Under the pieces are notes generated by a model. The model made no database searches. It worked only from the letters and a program-made list of their open reading frames with translations, and was not told the origin of the DNA. From DAOUMU01 sp034409055 (GTDB lineage: Bacteria; Chloroflexota; Anaerolineae; 4572-78; J111), in NCBI GenBank assembly GCA_034409055.1, contig DAOUMU010000205.1, positions 1 through 31,155 on the forward strand: DNA of 31,155 bases, in the 5' to 3' direction. A program made the translations under genes and the position numbers. This document shows, piece after piece, positions 1 to 7,978 of the stretch. How positions within the stretch are numbered: the first letter of the stretch is position 1; every line of letters starts with the position of its first letter.

Positions 1-2
1 GG

Positions 3-125
3 CTGGAGGAAAATGCAGAAGCCTTCCTGTATGCTCGTTGCCACTGGGCTGTTCACAAGTGGTCTGATTTTTGTGACAGCGTCTTAACTTTTGGTCTTGC
101 TCCTCTGTCACCGGCTAAATTATGA
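3..125 (+). CDS. 3' end of an unidentified gene (cut by left edge)
   Basis: An open frame enters from the left edge and ends with TGA at 123-125, giving about 40 residues that start LEENAEAFLYARCHWAV and end PLSPAKL. The composition (Trp, Cys, His and paired charges) looks protein-like, whereas the other two frames stop early or look random. The layout ENAEAFLYAR followed by a Trp-rich helix faintly recalls the C-terminal tail of some transposases such as ISKra4 or ISLre2 types, but I cannot confirm this. It abuts the broken end of the ISAs1 fragment on the other strand with only 20 bases between the stop codons, which suggests a junction between two mobile elements. Confidence 0.35.
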   Translation: MEENAEAFLYARCHWAVHKWSDFCDSVLTFGLAPLSPAKL

Positions 126-145
126 AACTTACCATCTTTTGCGTT

Positions 146-694
146 TTACACCCTTTCCAACGTTTTTTCCTGACAATGGAGGGCATCGAAGGTGAAAACA
201 TAACCGGCTAAGCCCAACTTTTCCATTAGCGTTTGGGCCGTTGGAATTTCATTGGTTTTGGTGGCAATCTCCTCGTGAGCCAAGATAAGGCGGCTATTGG
301 TCACAAAGGCACTCAGAATTTGCACCGCCTTCTGGTCCTTGAAGTGGTCAAAGCTGCCGCGCAGCACCTTGCCATCGCAACCAATAAACTGTTTTTGGCC
401 ATCGCTTTTTGCCAACTGCTGACTGTACTGCCTGAAACTCTGTTCCAGGTCCCGGCCCGATGTGCCTTGAATGATGTCCCGAAGGGTGGTATGGGCTGGC
501 AGTCGGTGCCAATCCAAGTCAAAGATTTCATCAAGCGTGTCATAATGGGCCACAATAAACTTGTGTATTTTTCGGTACGAAGTGGCCCCACTCAAAATAG
601 CCAGAGTTGAAAAGAGTAGAATATGTCCCAATTCATACCGTCGCCCTTGTTTACGTCGATGATCTTTGACCTTAAACAAGAAACTTTCTAACAC
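146..694 (-). pseudogene. ISAs1-family transposase, 3'-truncated
   Basis: The 182-residue product matches the N-terminal half of ISAs1-family (H-repeat associated) DDE transposases, which are normally near 370 residues. The family signature DGKVLRGS, holding the first catalytic Asp, and a DALHCQ segment, holding the second, are present. The frame then ends in TAA right after EKTLERV, so the third catalytic acid and the whole C-terminal half are missing. Sequence past the stop does not continue the family in any frame I read, so this is a deletion or junction and not a single frameshift. The start is GTG at 694 with GGAG 8 nt upstream. The left IS end lies upstream at 780. The element should be unable to move by itself. 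Confidence 0.85.
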
Positions 695-760
695 TATATG
701 GTCTCCTATCGTAATTTCAGCCCTTCAAATTACCATAGTTGACCCTAAATCGCAAGCCTT

Positions 761-780
761 TTTAGAACTGAACAGCCCTG
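761..780. repeat. Outer end (inverted repeat) of the ISAs1-type element
   Basis: Read on the minus strand the end begins CAGGGCTGTTCAGTTCTAAA, the CAGGG-type terminus typical of ISAs1 elements, about 70 bp before the transposase start. The matching right end is not in the window because the element is truncated. The insertion point is therefore at 780/781, only 16 bp past the stop codon of the neighbouring anchored-protein gene. Confidence 0.6.
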
Positions 781-796
781 AGTTTTGAACAATCCT

Positions 797-1474
797 CTAC
801 TTAACCACAAATTCAGGATGTACTTTTCCTCCATCATCGGCAATCTTATACACATAAAACCGGTCAAATCCATCCCAGTTGATCTTATCAATTGTTTCCT
901 TGTTGTACCACACTTCAACTACTCGTATCTCACCCTGGTTGCCAAATTGATCCATCCCTACAAACGATCCCCAAAACTTTACCGTTTGGTACTCAATGCC
1001 TGACTCTGCTATCGCCTTGAGAACGTTCATGACTTCTATCTGTGCCCCGGCTGCTCGCATATTAGCGGTTAGGTTGTCGTTGATCGTCCAATGTAAAAAA
1101 ATTTCATCTGGTTCAATTCGTAAGGTGATTATTTTCGGTTGGCCCCGGTTACTGTCACCCAATACCTCGACAATTTTTACTCTTAGTGCCTGCTCAGGTG
1201 GTAGAGTTGGGGCTGGTGTGGGAGTATCGGTTGGTGGGGAGGGGGTGTCGATTGGGGTGGAGATTTCTGTGGGCGGCTCATCCGGCGCTGTGGTGGCTGA
1301 AGACGGCAATTCTGTTGGCACATCTGTAGCCGGCTCTCTGGCGCTTTCGGTTGCCCGGTCTGACCCCATTAGCGTGCCACATATGAGGCAAACGAGACAG
1401 ACGGATAATAAGCCACAGCCGCCAATTGTTAATTTGCCGATAGTAGTTCTTAGAAAATCGGTTATTGGTTGCAT
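797..1474 (-). CDS. Membrane-anchored protein with Pro/Thr linker, unknown function
   Basis: A 225-residue protein. Residues about 15-37 form one hydrophobic segment (LTIGGCGLLSVCLVCLICG) that acts as an uncleaved anchor or signal. Residues 38-95 are a Pro/Thr/Ser/Glu-rich linker of the kind Chloroflexota use as a cell-surface spacer. Residues 97-225 are a compact mixed domain with no motif I recognise; it contains the segments VWYNKETIDKINW and FYVYKIADDGGKVHPEFVVK. The start is ATG at 1474 preceded by a weak AGAGAG. The gene ends 16 bp from the IS end, so transcription downstream is probably disrupted. Extracytoplasmic location is inferred from the anchor and linker. Confidence 0.7.
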   Translation of the reverse strand: MQPITDFLRTTIGKLTIGGCGLLSVCLVCLICGTLMGSDRATESAREPATDVPTELPSSATTAPDEPPTEISTPIDTPSPPTDTPTPAPTLPPEQALRVKIVEVLGDSNRGQPKIITLRIEPDEIFLHWTINDNLTANMRAAGAQIEVMNVLKAIAESGIEYQTVKFWGSFVGMDQFGNQGEIRVVEVWYNKETIDKINWDGFDRFYVYKIADDGGKVHPEFVVK

Positions 1475-1512
1475 CGTTTTCTCTCTATATCACTAACAAA
1501 TGGGCTTTGTTG

Positions 1513-1701
1513 TTACAGGTTATATAGGTACTCGTCGAACTCGCCCTGTTCATATCGGCGACGGACAGCTTGGCGAGCCTGTTCATTCAGGTACCAACGT
1601 CTTCCCCGTTGAATTGCGCCTGAAATTTTTCTCGTACGGAGCAACTTTCGAATCGCTTCATCCCCACCCCAGCCAAGGCCAAGCGGGGGGCTTCTTAACA
1701 C
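1513..1701 (-). pseudogene. Remnant of a small helix-turn-helix (excisionase-like) protein
   Basis: The frame gives 62 residues. The part after GWGGDEAIRKLLRTRKISG resembles the second half of an excisionase or MerR-type winged-helix domain (RGRRWYLNEQARQAVRRRYE), ending FDEYLYNL. The first 11 codons read through a C-rich/G-rich sequence (positions 1668-1700), and a related C-rich stretch lies at 1722-1745, so the natural N-terminus appears to be lost. The only start is a GTG inside that C-rich stretch. I read it as a decayed regulator gene, not an intact one. It could also be chance coding. Confidence 0.3.
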
Positions 1702-1884
1702 TGTTCGGTTGTTGGCGCCGGCTTCCCCTTGAACTGGGGGGCTTTATCACGTGCTGTTTTTGCTCGCTCAATTCCGGTTGCTCTTGGTTTAGGTATCTAA
1801 CGACCTTGCTTCAACTTGTCTGAATGAACGAATAGGTCTTCTGGCAGGCACCTACCCTTGTAAGGTCAGTCCAGTGTTCAGTAG

Positions 1885-3150
1885 CTAACCACATTTTGAT
1901 TTGCCATCAGGATTGAGACCCCCTCTAACTCTGAACCCTAACTCTCTGCATCCACTATAAGTTTCTAAAACTTGGTAACCACCTTCCAGAGTTCCAAGCC
2001 CTCTTGCAATCTCATGCCTTATAGCATCCTTTTGTATTGTCCCCATAAGCTCTCTAACTGCTTCTCTGGTCGCAATTCTCATAATTTTTTTAGGAGGGTA
2101 ACATTTGCCTTCATCATCATAAACAGCCTTGCTATCTCTTTTATTTCTAATCCATCTTTGCCTAGCCGGGAGATAGAGTCGGCTATTCCACTCTGCAAAA
2201 GCGGCTCTAACTTGTTCTTCGGTAACAACGACACTGCCCACTTTATTTTCGGGACGTTGACCTCCGACATATATATCAACAGAAACTTTTCGATTAGACA
2301 CTGTGCTCTCCTTTTTTCTATCTGGCCTGGATATGTGGGAAGTAGGCTCAGATTGCAAACTTGTTGAATCAATGACGTATTCCCCGCCATCTTCTCGAAT
2401 AACTGACCTAATATGATCAGCAAGGTATTTATCAAACTCTCCTGTGTTGTATTTTCCTTGGTGTGAAGGATGAATTGGAGCTCTGGCTATGAGTAAGAGG
2501 CCAAAGTTTGTTTTTATATGAAAATATTTGGGCTGGAACTCAACTTTTTTACCTTTTTTTCTAGTAGTAGTTTTAACCAATGTTGATTTTCTGGGAGGTG
2601 CTACCTTGTATCTTTTTTGAAATTCCCTATAGACTAACTCGAAAATACGTTCCGTTAAGGACACCACAATACGAGGTCTTACAAGCTCTAACTGGGTCAC
2701 AACAGTCGGCATTGCTTCTACAAGCGCCTCCTCTGGAATGCCCTTCTCTTTTCCTGCCTTTTGTGAAAGCACATTAGCCAGCAAAGTTAAACCCAGCGCC
2801 GCCTCTTCATCATCGGGAAATACGCCAGCTAACTTATAGGCTTGAATAGTCCACTCCCGTAAGCGATCCCAGAAACCTCTACTATCCCATTGCGTTTTGA
2901 AATGCTCGTGTGGTTTACCCAGGGTGGGTAATCTTTCCCGGTTCCAATCTATGGCGTTGCCGCCACTATTTCCGGGACTGGGTCCCAAAAACACCAGCCA
3001 AGCATTGGCCGTACCCCACCAATACTTTGGCCAGGATTTGTATCTGTCAACAATTTCCCGGTCCAATTCATTACCTTTTTCTTGAGCATATTGCATGGCC
3101 GCTGCCCACCTGGTTCGCGGGTCTGGTGAAAATAAAGCTTCATCTTTCAT
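1885..3150 (-). CDS. Uracil-DNA-glycosylase-fold protein fused to ScoMcrA-head-like domain
   Basis: A 421-residue protein. I start it at ATG 3150, not the upstream in-frame ATG at 3171, because AGGAGGT sits 6 nt before 3150. Residues about 40-240 carry the landmarks of the UDG superfamily: a motif-1-like WLVFLGPSPGNSGG after the first strand, a central helix-strand pair MPTVVTQLELVRPRIVVSL, and a motif-2-like HPSHQGKYNTG, close to the HPSRQN-type motif of family 4/5 enzymes. Residues about 290-410 form a second domain with KCYPPKKIMRIA and RELGFRV, matching the head domain of ScoMcrA-like modified-DNA restriction enzymes as I recall it. The next gene upstream, 73 bp away, encodes the same domain alone. 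A DNA-base-processing role in phage defence is inference. Confidence 0.65.
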   Translation of the reverse strand: MKDEALFSPDPRTRWAAAMQYAQEKGNELDREIVDRYKSWPKYWWGTANAWLVFLGPSPGNSGGNAIDWNRERLPTLGKPHEHFKTQWDSRGFWDRLREWTIQAYKLAGVFPDDEEAALGLTLLANVLSQKAGKEKGIPEEALVEAMPTVVTQLELVRPRIVVSLTERIFELVYREFQKRYKVAPPRKSTLVKTTTRKKGKKVEFQPKYFHIKTNFGLLLIARAPIHPSHQGKYNTGEFDKYLADHIRSVIREDGGEYVIDSTSLQSEPTSHISRPDRKKESTVSNRKVSVDIYVGGQRPENKVGSVVVTEEQVRAAFAEWNSRLYLPARQRWIRNKRDSKAVYDDEGKCYPPKKIMRIATREAVRELMGTIQKDAIRHEIARGLGTLEGGYQVLETYSGCRELGFRVRGGLNPDGKSKCG

Positions 3151-3223
3151 TTTTGTACCTCCTGAGTACAATCAACATATTGGATAAGTTTTTCAACGAT
3201 GCTAAAATCATCGACATTGATGT

Positions 3224-3550
3224 TTAAGCCTGATCACATTCGGACTTGCGAATAACCTCGAACCCCAACTGTTGAAATGCCTGATAAACCCTCTCTATAG
3301 TGTACGTATCTTCTTTGATCGCCAACCTCATAATGAGTTTGGGAGGATAACATTTGTCTTTATACAGAACTGCCCACGTATGGGTCTCTTTCTGAAGCCA
3401 AGCATCTCTAATTTTTGGGGGCTTTTTCTCCCACGTTTCAAGGGCAGTGATGACTTGCCCTTTGCTGACAGTCATCGAACGTACTTTTTTTTTGCTTCCA
3501 CTTTTTCTATCAACAATGTCGACTGTTGTAGAGATATTCTGGTCAGACAT
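3224..3550 (-). CDS. Stand-alone ScoMcrA-head-like domain protein
   Basis: A 108-residue protein that is almost entirely one domain. It aligns by eye with the C-terminal domain of the downstream glycosylase-fold protein: VSKGQVITALETWEKKPPK against VTEEQVRAAFAEWNSRLYLP, KCYPPKLIMRLAIKE against KCYPPKKIMRIATRE, and QQLGFEV against RELGFRV. It has no catalytic domain of its own. The start is ATG 3550 with a G-rich Shine-Dalgarno-like run 8 nt upstream. It is the first gene of a two-gene minus-strand unit and is divergent from the NB-ARC gene. A plausible role is a partner or specificity subunit that reads modified DNA. The family name comes from memory of the motif pattern (Y-x-GK-x-YPPK, then a final LGFEV) and needs a profile search. 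Confidence 0.6.
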   Translation of the reverse strand: MSDQNISTTVDIVDRKSGSKKKVRSMTVSKGQVITALETWEKKPPKIRDAWLQKETHTWAVLYKDKCYPPKLIMRLAIKEDTYTIERVYQAFQQLGFEVIRKSECDQA

Positions 3551-3644
3551 AGTTCAATCCCCCATTTCCCTCGCTAAATTTGCAATAATATTACCGTTGC
3601 CATAACATCATATCAGATCAATTCTTCACGTACCATAGACCAAA

Positions 3645-3663
3645 CTTGTACAACTGGTACAAG
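3645..3663. promoter_or_regulatory. Palindromic operator candidate over a promoter -35
   Basis: The perfect inverted repeat CTTGTAC, 5-nt spacer AACTG, GTACAAG lies 31 bp before the start codon at 3695. Its TTGTAC (3647-3652) can serve as a -35 box with TAATGC (3671-3676) as -10 at 18-bp spacing. The downstream protein has an XRE DNA-binding domain, so autoregulation at this site is a reasonable inference. It may also control the divergent pair of genes. Confidence 0.4.
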
Positions 3664-3694
3664 TAAGTGCTAATGCGGTCATAGAAGAATGAAT

Positions 3695-6600
3695 ATGAAT
3701 AAAGAGGAATTTGGAAAAAGATTACGTAAATACAGAAAAATATCTGGACTGACTCAGGAACAACTGGCAGAGGAAATTGGAATCGCCACCAACTCCTCAC
3801 TTATCTCAAATTGGGAACGTGGTAAGAAGAAGCCGGGCAGACAATCTATCATTCGCTTGGTCGAAATATTTGCCAAGGAACTCAATCCAGAGAAAGCCCG
3901 TGCCTGGACTTCGCAGGCCGGAGAGGAACTGAGCCAGACAGAATTACAGCAAATCTTCCCTGATGATGTGATACAGCCTCCTTTGTTCTCTCCACCTCCT
4001 CCACCCCCTTTACCCCACGATTTTGTCCGCCGTCCGAGTAAAATTAAGGCATTGATAGATCATTTGTTGAGCCAAAAAGGAGGGGAATCAGTGGCTATTA
4101 CCACCGCCCTGCGCGGAGCTGGTGGCTATGGTAAAACCACTCTGGCTCAAGCTATCTGCCATAATAAACGTGTTCAGGCGGCCTTTCCTGATGGCATTTT
4201 GTGGGTTACTTTGGGTGAGAAAGCGGATATTATAAGTAGTGTTGCCATGCTCTTCCATGAGTTGACCGGACAACATCCTATCCAAGTCAACTTGGAAGAT
4301 CTGACCCGTAGCCTGGCAAAAGCGTGGGGTAATCGCAGGTGCCTGCTGGTAGTGGACGATGTGTGGGATGAAGCCCATCTACGTCCCTTTGTGCGTGGTA
4401 GCCCTAACTGTGTGTGCCTAGTTACGACCCGCAACAACGACACCCTCCCCCCCAACATCATCCAGATTAATGTGGACGCTATGGAGCAGGATGAGGCGGT
4501 CAACCTACTCGGAGCGGGGTTGTCAGATGAGACAAAGGCAAAAGAAACCGTCTCCTTGCGGGCACTAGCCACCCGCCTGGGTAAGTGGCCGATCATGCTC
4601 AAATTGGTCAATAGGGCAATGCAAGAAAAAATATCTTTCGGTTTAAGCCCGGCTGAAGCCCTGAACCAACTGGATGAGGAGCTGACCGAGTACGGTTTAA
4701 CTGCTTTTGACGCCAGCGATCCTCAGGAGCGCTACCAGGCCGTTTCAGTAACAATCAACATCAGCCTGCAAAGACTGACTGAAACCGAACGCGCCCGGTA
4801 CAGCGAGTTAGCCATCTTTCCAGAGGATATCGATATTCCCCAGGTTACCCTGGAAAAACTATGGGCGGCTACAGGTCAAATGAAACCAATTGAGGTCAGG
4901 CGACTTTGTGAACGACTCTATAATCTTTCCCTCTTGTTAGCCTACGATGCCAGCCATAAAACCATCCGCCTGCACGATGTGTTTCGGGGTTACCTGGCTC
5001 ATCAGCAAAAAGATAATCTCCACTCCCTCCATGCCCACCTCCTCGACGCCCATCGCCCTACTACCTCCTCTCCCCTGTTTCCTGACCCTGACCCCCAATC
5101 CCCAACCTGGGCCGACTTATCTGAAGATGAGCCATATATGTGGGATCATCTGGCCTATCATTTGATTGAGGCCGGTCAAGGCGAGGAACTGGTTACTACC
5201 GTCAAAGATTTGCGCTATTTGGTCATCAAAAGCTATGTGCGAAATACTCTGGCCGCCGAACAGGATTTGCAGGTCGCCGCCCATAACTATCATTCCAAGG
5301 ATCGTATCTTTCAAATCCTTCGACTTACTCTGGCCCAGAGTGGTCACTTGTTTCATAAATGTCAGCAGGTGAGAGATCAGGCCGCCGTTCTGTACGGCCA
5401 TCTCCAGGCCCTGGCTGAGCAAAGTGAGCAGACCGAATATCTAGCTCTGGACGAGCAGATCAAGCATCTATACCATCTGCTGCCTCCAAACATTCTTTTG
5501 CCTCGCCACCCCATCTTACCCCACCCGGCTCTCAGCCGAACCTTGTTCGGACATTCGGGCGCAGTGACAGCCTGCGCTTTTAGCCCGGATGGGCGCTACA
5601 TCGTCTCTGCCTCCTGGGATCAAACGCTGAAACTCTGGGATGTCGAGACCTGGCAGGAACATCGAACCCTGCGCGGACCCTCAGATGGGGTGACTGCCTG
5701 CGCCTACAGTCCCGATGGGCTACATATCCTCTCTGTGTCCGCTGATGGCAACCTGAAAGTGTGGGACGTCCAGACCGGCCAGGAGTGCCTGAACATACCT
5801 ATAGCCTCGCCTCATTGGGCCGGGCCACATACTTGTGCCTACAGCCCAGATGGGCAGCGCATTCTCTCCATCTCCAGCGGCAATCCGAAAGTGTGGGATG
5901 CTGAAACGGGTGAAGAACTTTTCTCCCTCGAAGTAGAAGATGGTGGTGGCGCAGATTGCTGCGCCTATAGTCCCGATGGACGACACATTATTGCCGGCTA
6001 TTACGACTCCTTGGTGATGTGGGACCTCAAAACCAAGGAAAGATTCACTTTCTCTGATACGAATGGTGTAGCCCGCTGCACTTTCAGCCCTGATGGACAA
6101 TATTTCCTTCTATACTATGAACCTGACGGCTACGTAGAAGTATGGAATACCGAGGCGAGAGAAGAATATCTGTTCTTTGATAGCGATGACCCAGGCGATT
6201 TGACCAGTTTGGTTTACAGTACCGATGGACAGTACATCCTCTCTGCCTCTACCGAGGGTGTTTTGCATGTATGGGAGGCCCAAACAGGCCAGCGGCGATT
6301 CACCCTCACCGACCATTCAGGCAAAGTAAACGGATGCGCTTTTAGCCCCGATGGAAAATCCATTATCTCCGCCTCCGATGATGGCACTCTGAAGGTGTGG
6401 GGTGTCCAAACGGGGCTGGAACATACTTCCTTCACCGATCAACCAGAACCGATACGTCGCTGCGCCTATAGCCCGGATGGAAAGTATATCGTCTCCGGTG
6501 CTGAGTATGGACCGTTGATAGTGTGGAATGCTGAAACGGGCAAGAGACACCTCACTCTGGCCGGGCATTTAAATGGGGATAATAATTCCCCCTACAGCCC

Positions 6601-7507
6601 GGATGGGCAATATGTCCTTTCTGCCTTTAACGATGGCTCTCTGAAAGTGTGGAAGGTCGAAACAGGAGCGGAGTATCTCACGCTTAGCGGTCATTCAAAT
6701 GCTGTGACTGATTGTGCCTATAGCCCCGATGGAAAATCCATTGTCTCCGCCTCCAACGATGGCACTCTGAAAGTGTGGGATGCCCAAACGGGCGAGGAAC
6801 GTTTCTCTCGCGTAACGCGTGATTTTGTGGAACAAAGCAATAACGACTTATTACGCTGTGCTTATAGCCTTGATGGGCGGTGCATCCTTTCCGTCTTCAA
6901 AGACGGCCCTATAAAAATGTGGGATGCCCAGACCGGTCAAGAACGTTTCAGCTTCGTAGAATATTTAGATTCGATAGACAGTTGGGCTTTCAGCCCGGAT
7001 GGACGGCACATCATTTCCATCTCCAAAAGCAAACTCTTGAAAATGTGGGACGCCGAAACCGGAGATGAACTGTTGACCTTCAAGGAAAATCGCCCCACTG
7101 ATTCTGAGCCTAAGTTATCCAGGATCCAGTATGTCATATTCCGGGCAATAGCAGGTTGCGCCTATAGCCCAGATGGGAAAAACATCGTCTCCGCTCTCCG
7201 TGACAAAATTCTGAAAGTGTGGGATGCTCAGACCGGTCAGCTACGCGTCACTCTCGCAGGACATTCTGATTGGGTAACCGGCTACGCTTTCAGCCCCGAT
7301 GGACAACTGATGGCCTCGGTCTCTGCCGACCAGACACTCAAAGTCTGGGACATATCACATCCAGATAATAGCAGTAGGGCAGACAGACGCTGCCTGGCTA
7401 CTTTTCCCGTTGAAAGAGCACTCAATGACTGCGCCTGGTCTCCCGATGGGCGTTATATTGTAGCTGTGGGAGATGGTGGTATTTATTTTTTGCGGTTTGT
7501 GGGGTGA
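3695..7507 (+). CDS. XRE / NB-ARC / double WD40-propeller STAND NTPase
   Basis: A 1270-residue cytosolic signal-transduction ATPase. I prefer ATG 3695 over ATG 3689 because AGAAGA is better spaced from it. Residues about 5-60 are an XRE helix-turn-helix (LTQEQLAEEIGI, ISNWERGKKKPGRQS). A Pro-rich hinge (FSPPPPPPLPHDFV) leads to an NB-ARC module with P-loop GAGGYGKTTLAQAI (Lys147), Walker B LLVVDDVWDE and an MHD-like IRLHDVFRGYL. From about residue 620 there are 14 WD40 repeats (xCAYSPDGxxIxSxSxDGxLKVWDxxTG) plus a closing strand, enough for two seven-bladed propellers. Known relatives sense ligands through the repeats and signal after NTP-driven oligomerisation. The only recognisable output module here is the DNA-binding domain, so it may be a regulator or a defence sensor. 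It is divergent from the glycosylase-fold cassette. Confidence 0.9.
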   Translation: MNKEEFGKRLRKYRKISGLTQEQLAEEIGIATNSSLISNWERGKKKPGRQSIIRLVEIFAKELNPEKARAWTSQAGEELSQTELQQIFPDDVIQPPLFSPPPPPPLPHDFVRRPSKIKALIDHLLSQKGGESVAITTALRGAGGYGKTTLAQAICHNKRVQAAFPDGILWVTLGEKADIISSVAMLFHELTGQHPIQVNLEDLTRSLAKAWGNRRCLLVVDDVWDEAHLRPFVRGSPNCVCLVTTRNNDTLPPNIIQINVDAMEQDEAVNLLGAGLSDETKAKETVSLRALATRLGKWPIMLKLVNRAMQEKISFGLSPAEALNQLDEELTEYGLTAFDASDPQERYQAVSVTINISLQRLTETERARYSELAIFPEDIDIPQVTLEKLWAATGQMKPIEVRRLCERLYNLSLLLAYDASHKTIRLHDVFRGYLAHQQKDNLHSLHAHLLDAHRPTTSSPLFPDPDPQSPTWADLSEDEPYMWDHLAYHLIEAGQGEELVTTVKDLRYLVIKSYVRNTLAAEQDLQVAAHNYHSKDRIFQILRLTLAQSGHLFHKCQQVRDQAAVLYGHLQALAEQSEQTEYLALDEQIKHLYHLLPPNILLPRHPILPHPALSRTLFGHSGAVTACAFSPDGRYIVSASWDQTLKLWDVETWQEHRTLRGPSDGVTACAYSPDGLHILSVSADGNLKVWDVQTGQECLNIPIASPHWAGPHTCAYSPDGQRILSISSGNPKVWDAETGEELFSLEVEDGGGADCCAYSPDGRHIIAGYYDSLVMWDLKTKERFTFSDTNGVARCTFSPDGQYFLLYYEPDGYVEVWNTEAREEYLFFDSDDPGDLTSLVYSTDGQYILSASTEGVLHVWEAQTGQRRFTLTDHSGKVNGCAFSPDGKSIISASDDGTLKVWGVQTGLEHTSFTDQPEPIRRCAYSPDGKYIVSGAEYGPLIVWNAETGKRHLTLAGHLNGDNNSPYSPDGQYVLSAFNDGSLKVWKVETGAEYLTLSGHSNAVTDCAYSPDGKSIVSASNDGTLKVWDAQTGEERFSRVTRDFVEQSNNDLLRCAYSLDGRCILSVFKDGPIKMWDAQTGQERFSFVEYLDSIDSWAFSPDGRHIISISKSKLLKMWDAETGDELLTFKENRPTDSEPKLSRIQYVIFRAIAGCAYSPDGKNIVSALRDKILKVWDAQTGQLRVTLAGHSDWVTGYAFSPDGQLMASVSADQTLKVWDISHPDNSSRADRRCLATFPVERALNDCAWSPDGRYIVAVGDGGIYFLRFVG

Positions 7508-7592
7508 GGGGAGATTGGGGAATGGGGAATGGGGATTGGGGGTTGGGGAATGGAGATTGGAGGTTGGAGTTGGAGATTGGGGATTGGAGATC
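7501..7592 (+). repeat. G-rich heptamer-like tandem repeat with G-quadruplex core
   Basis: Overlapping and following the NB-ARC stop codon, the sequence repeats GGGGAAT, GGGGATT and GGAGATT units for about 90 bp. Within 7517-7548 five runs of four or five G are separated by 3, 3, 3 and 2 bases, a textbook intramolecular G-quadruplex pattern on the mRNA-sense strand. It could pause polymerase, stabilise the 3' end or be slippage-derived filler. Confidence 0.7.
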
Positions 7593-7978
7593 TCATTACC
7601 TGACAGCCTGAATTATACGCGGCGCGGTCACCAATTTAACTTTTGATTATTTGAATGGGACGCATATTTTCGCAGATTAAATTATCGCTCTAGCCGGATC
7701 AGTGCGAAGACCTGTGCAGCTCCGCTGCCTCCCTGTGGGACAGTCCGGCGATGGGGGGTGTGGACTGTGGTCCACACCGAGCAAAAAGAAATTTCCTGTT
7801 GTATAAATTTAAAAAATCAGCGTTTATCTGCGTCCTATAGCAGAAAACTGATCGCTGACAGCTAAGGGCTGAACGTTTACATCTACATGCTTTGCATGCG
7901 AATTCGTGTTCTAAATAGGGGGGATTTCAGTGGATTCAGTGAATTTCAGGGCCTCAGTGATTCAAAAGGAACTAAAAA
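7593..7978. other. Intergenic region with hairpins and dispersed-repeat phrases, no gene
   Basis: No convincing frame. It holds a perfect hairpin at 7757-7778 (9-bp arms GGTGTGGAC and GTCCACACC, loop TGTG), short hairpins at GCAGCTCCGCTGC and CATGCTTTGCATG, and two outward-facing phrases (GGGACGCA near 7657 and TCTGCGTCC near 7830) that form an imperfect inverted repeat. The last 55 bp before the lipoprotein gene repeat TCAG four times at 8-10 bp steps (7927, 7936, 7946, 7954). AAGGA before ATG 7979 is the ribosome site. Confidence 0.5.

Noticed and set aside
233..610. 125-residue plus-strand frame
   Set aside because: It is antisense to the transposase, whose DGKVLRGS motif fixes the coding strand.
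2079..2435. 118-residue minus-strand frame
   Set aside because: It is a shifted reading of the glycosylase-fold gene. The main frame keeps the KCYPPK motif shared with the neighbouring gene.
7505..7592. CRISPR-like repeat array
   Set aside because: The units are about 7 bp and degenerate, without spacers. This is a simple G-rich tandem repeat.
7921..7970. Third copy of the 11-bp box promoter before the lipoprotein gene
   Set aside because: TCAG repeats here are 9, 10 and 8 bp apart and lack the CTCAAG, 20 nt and -10 arrangement.
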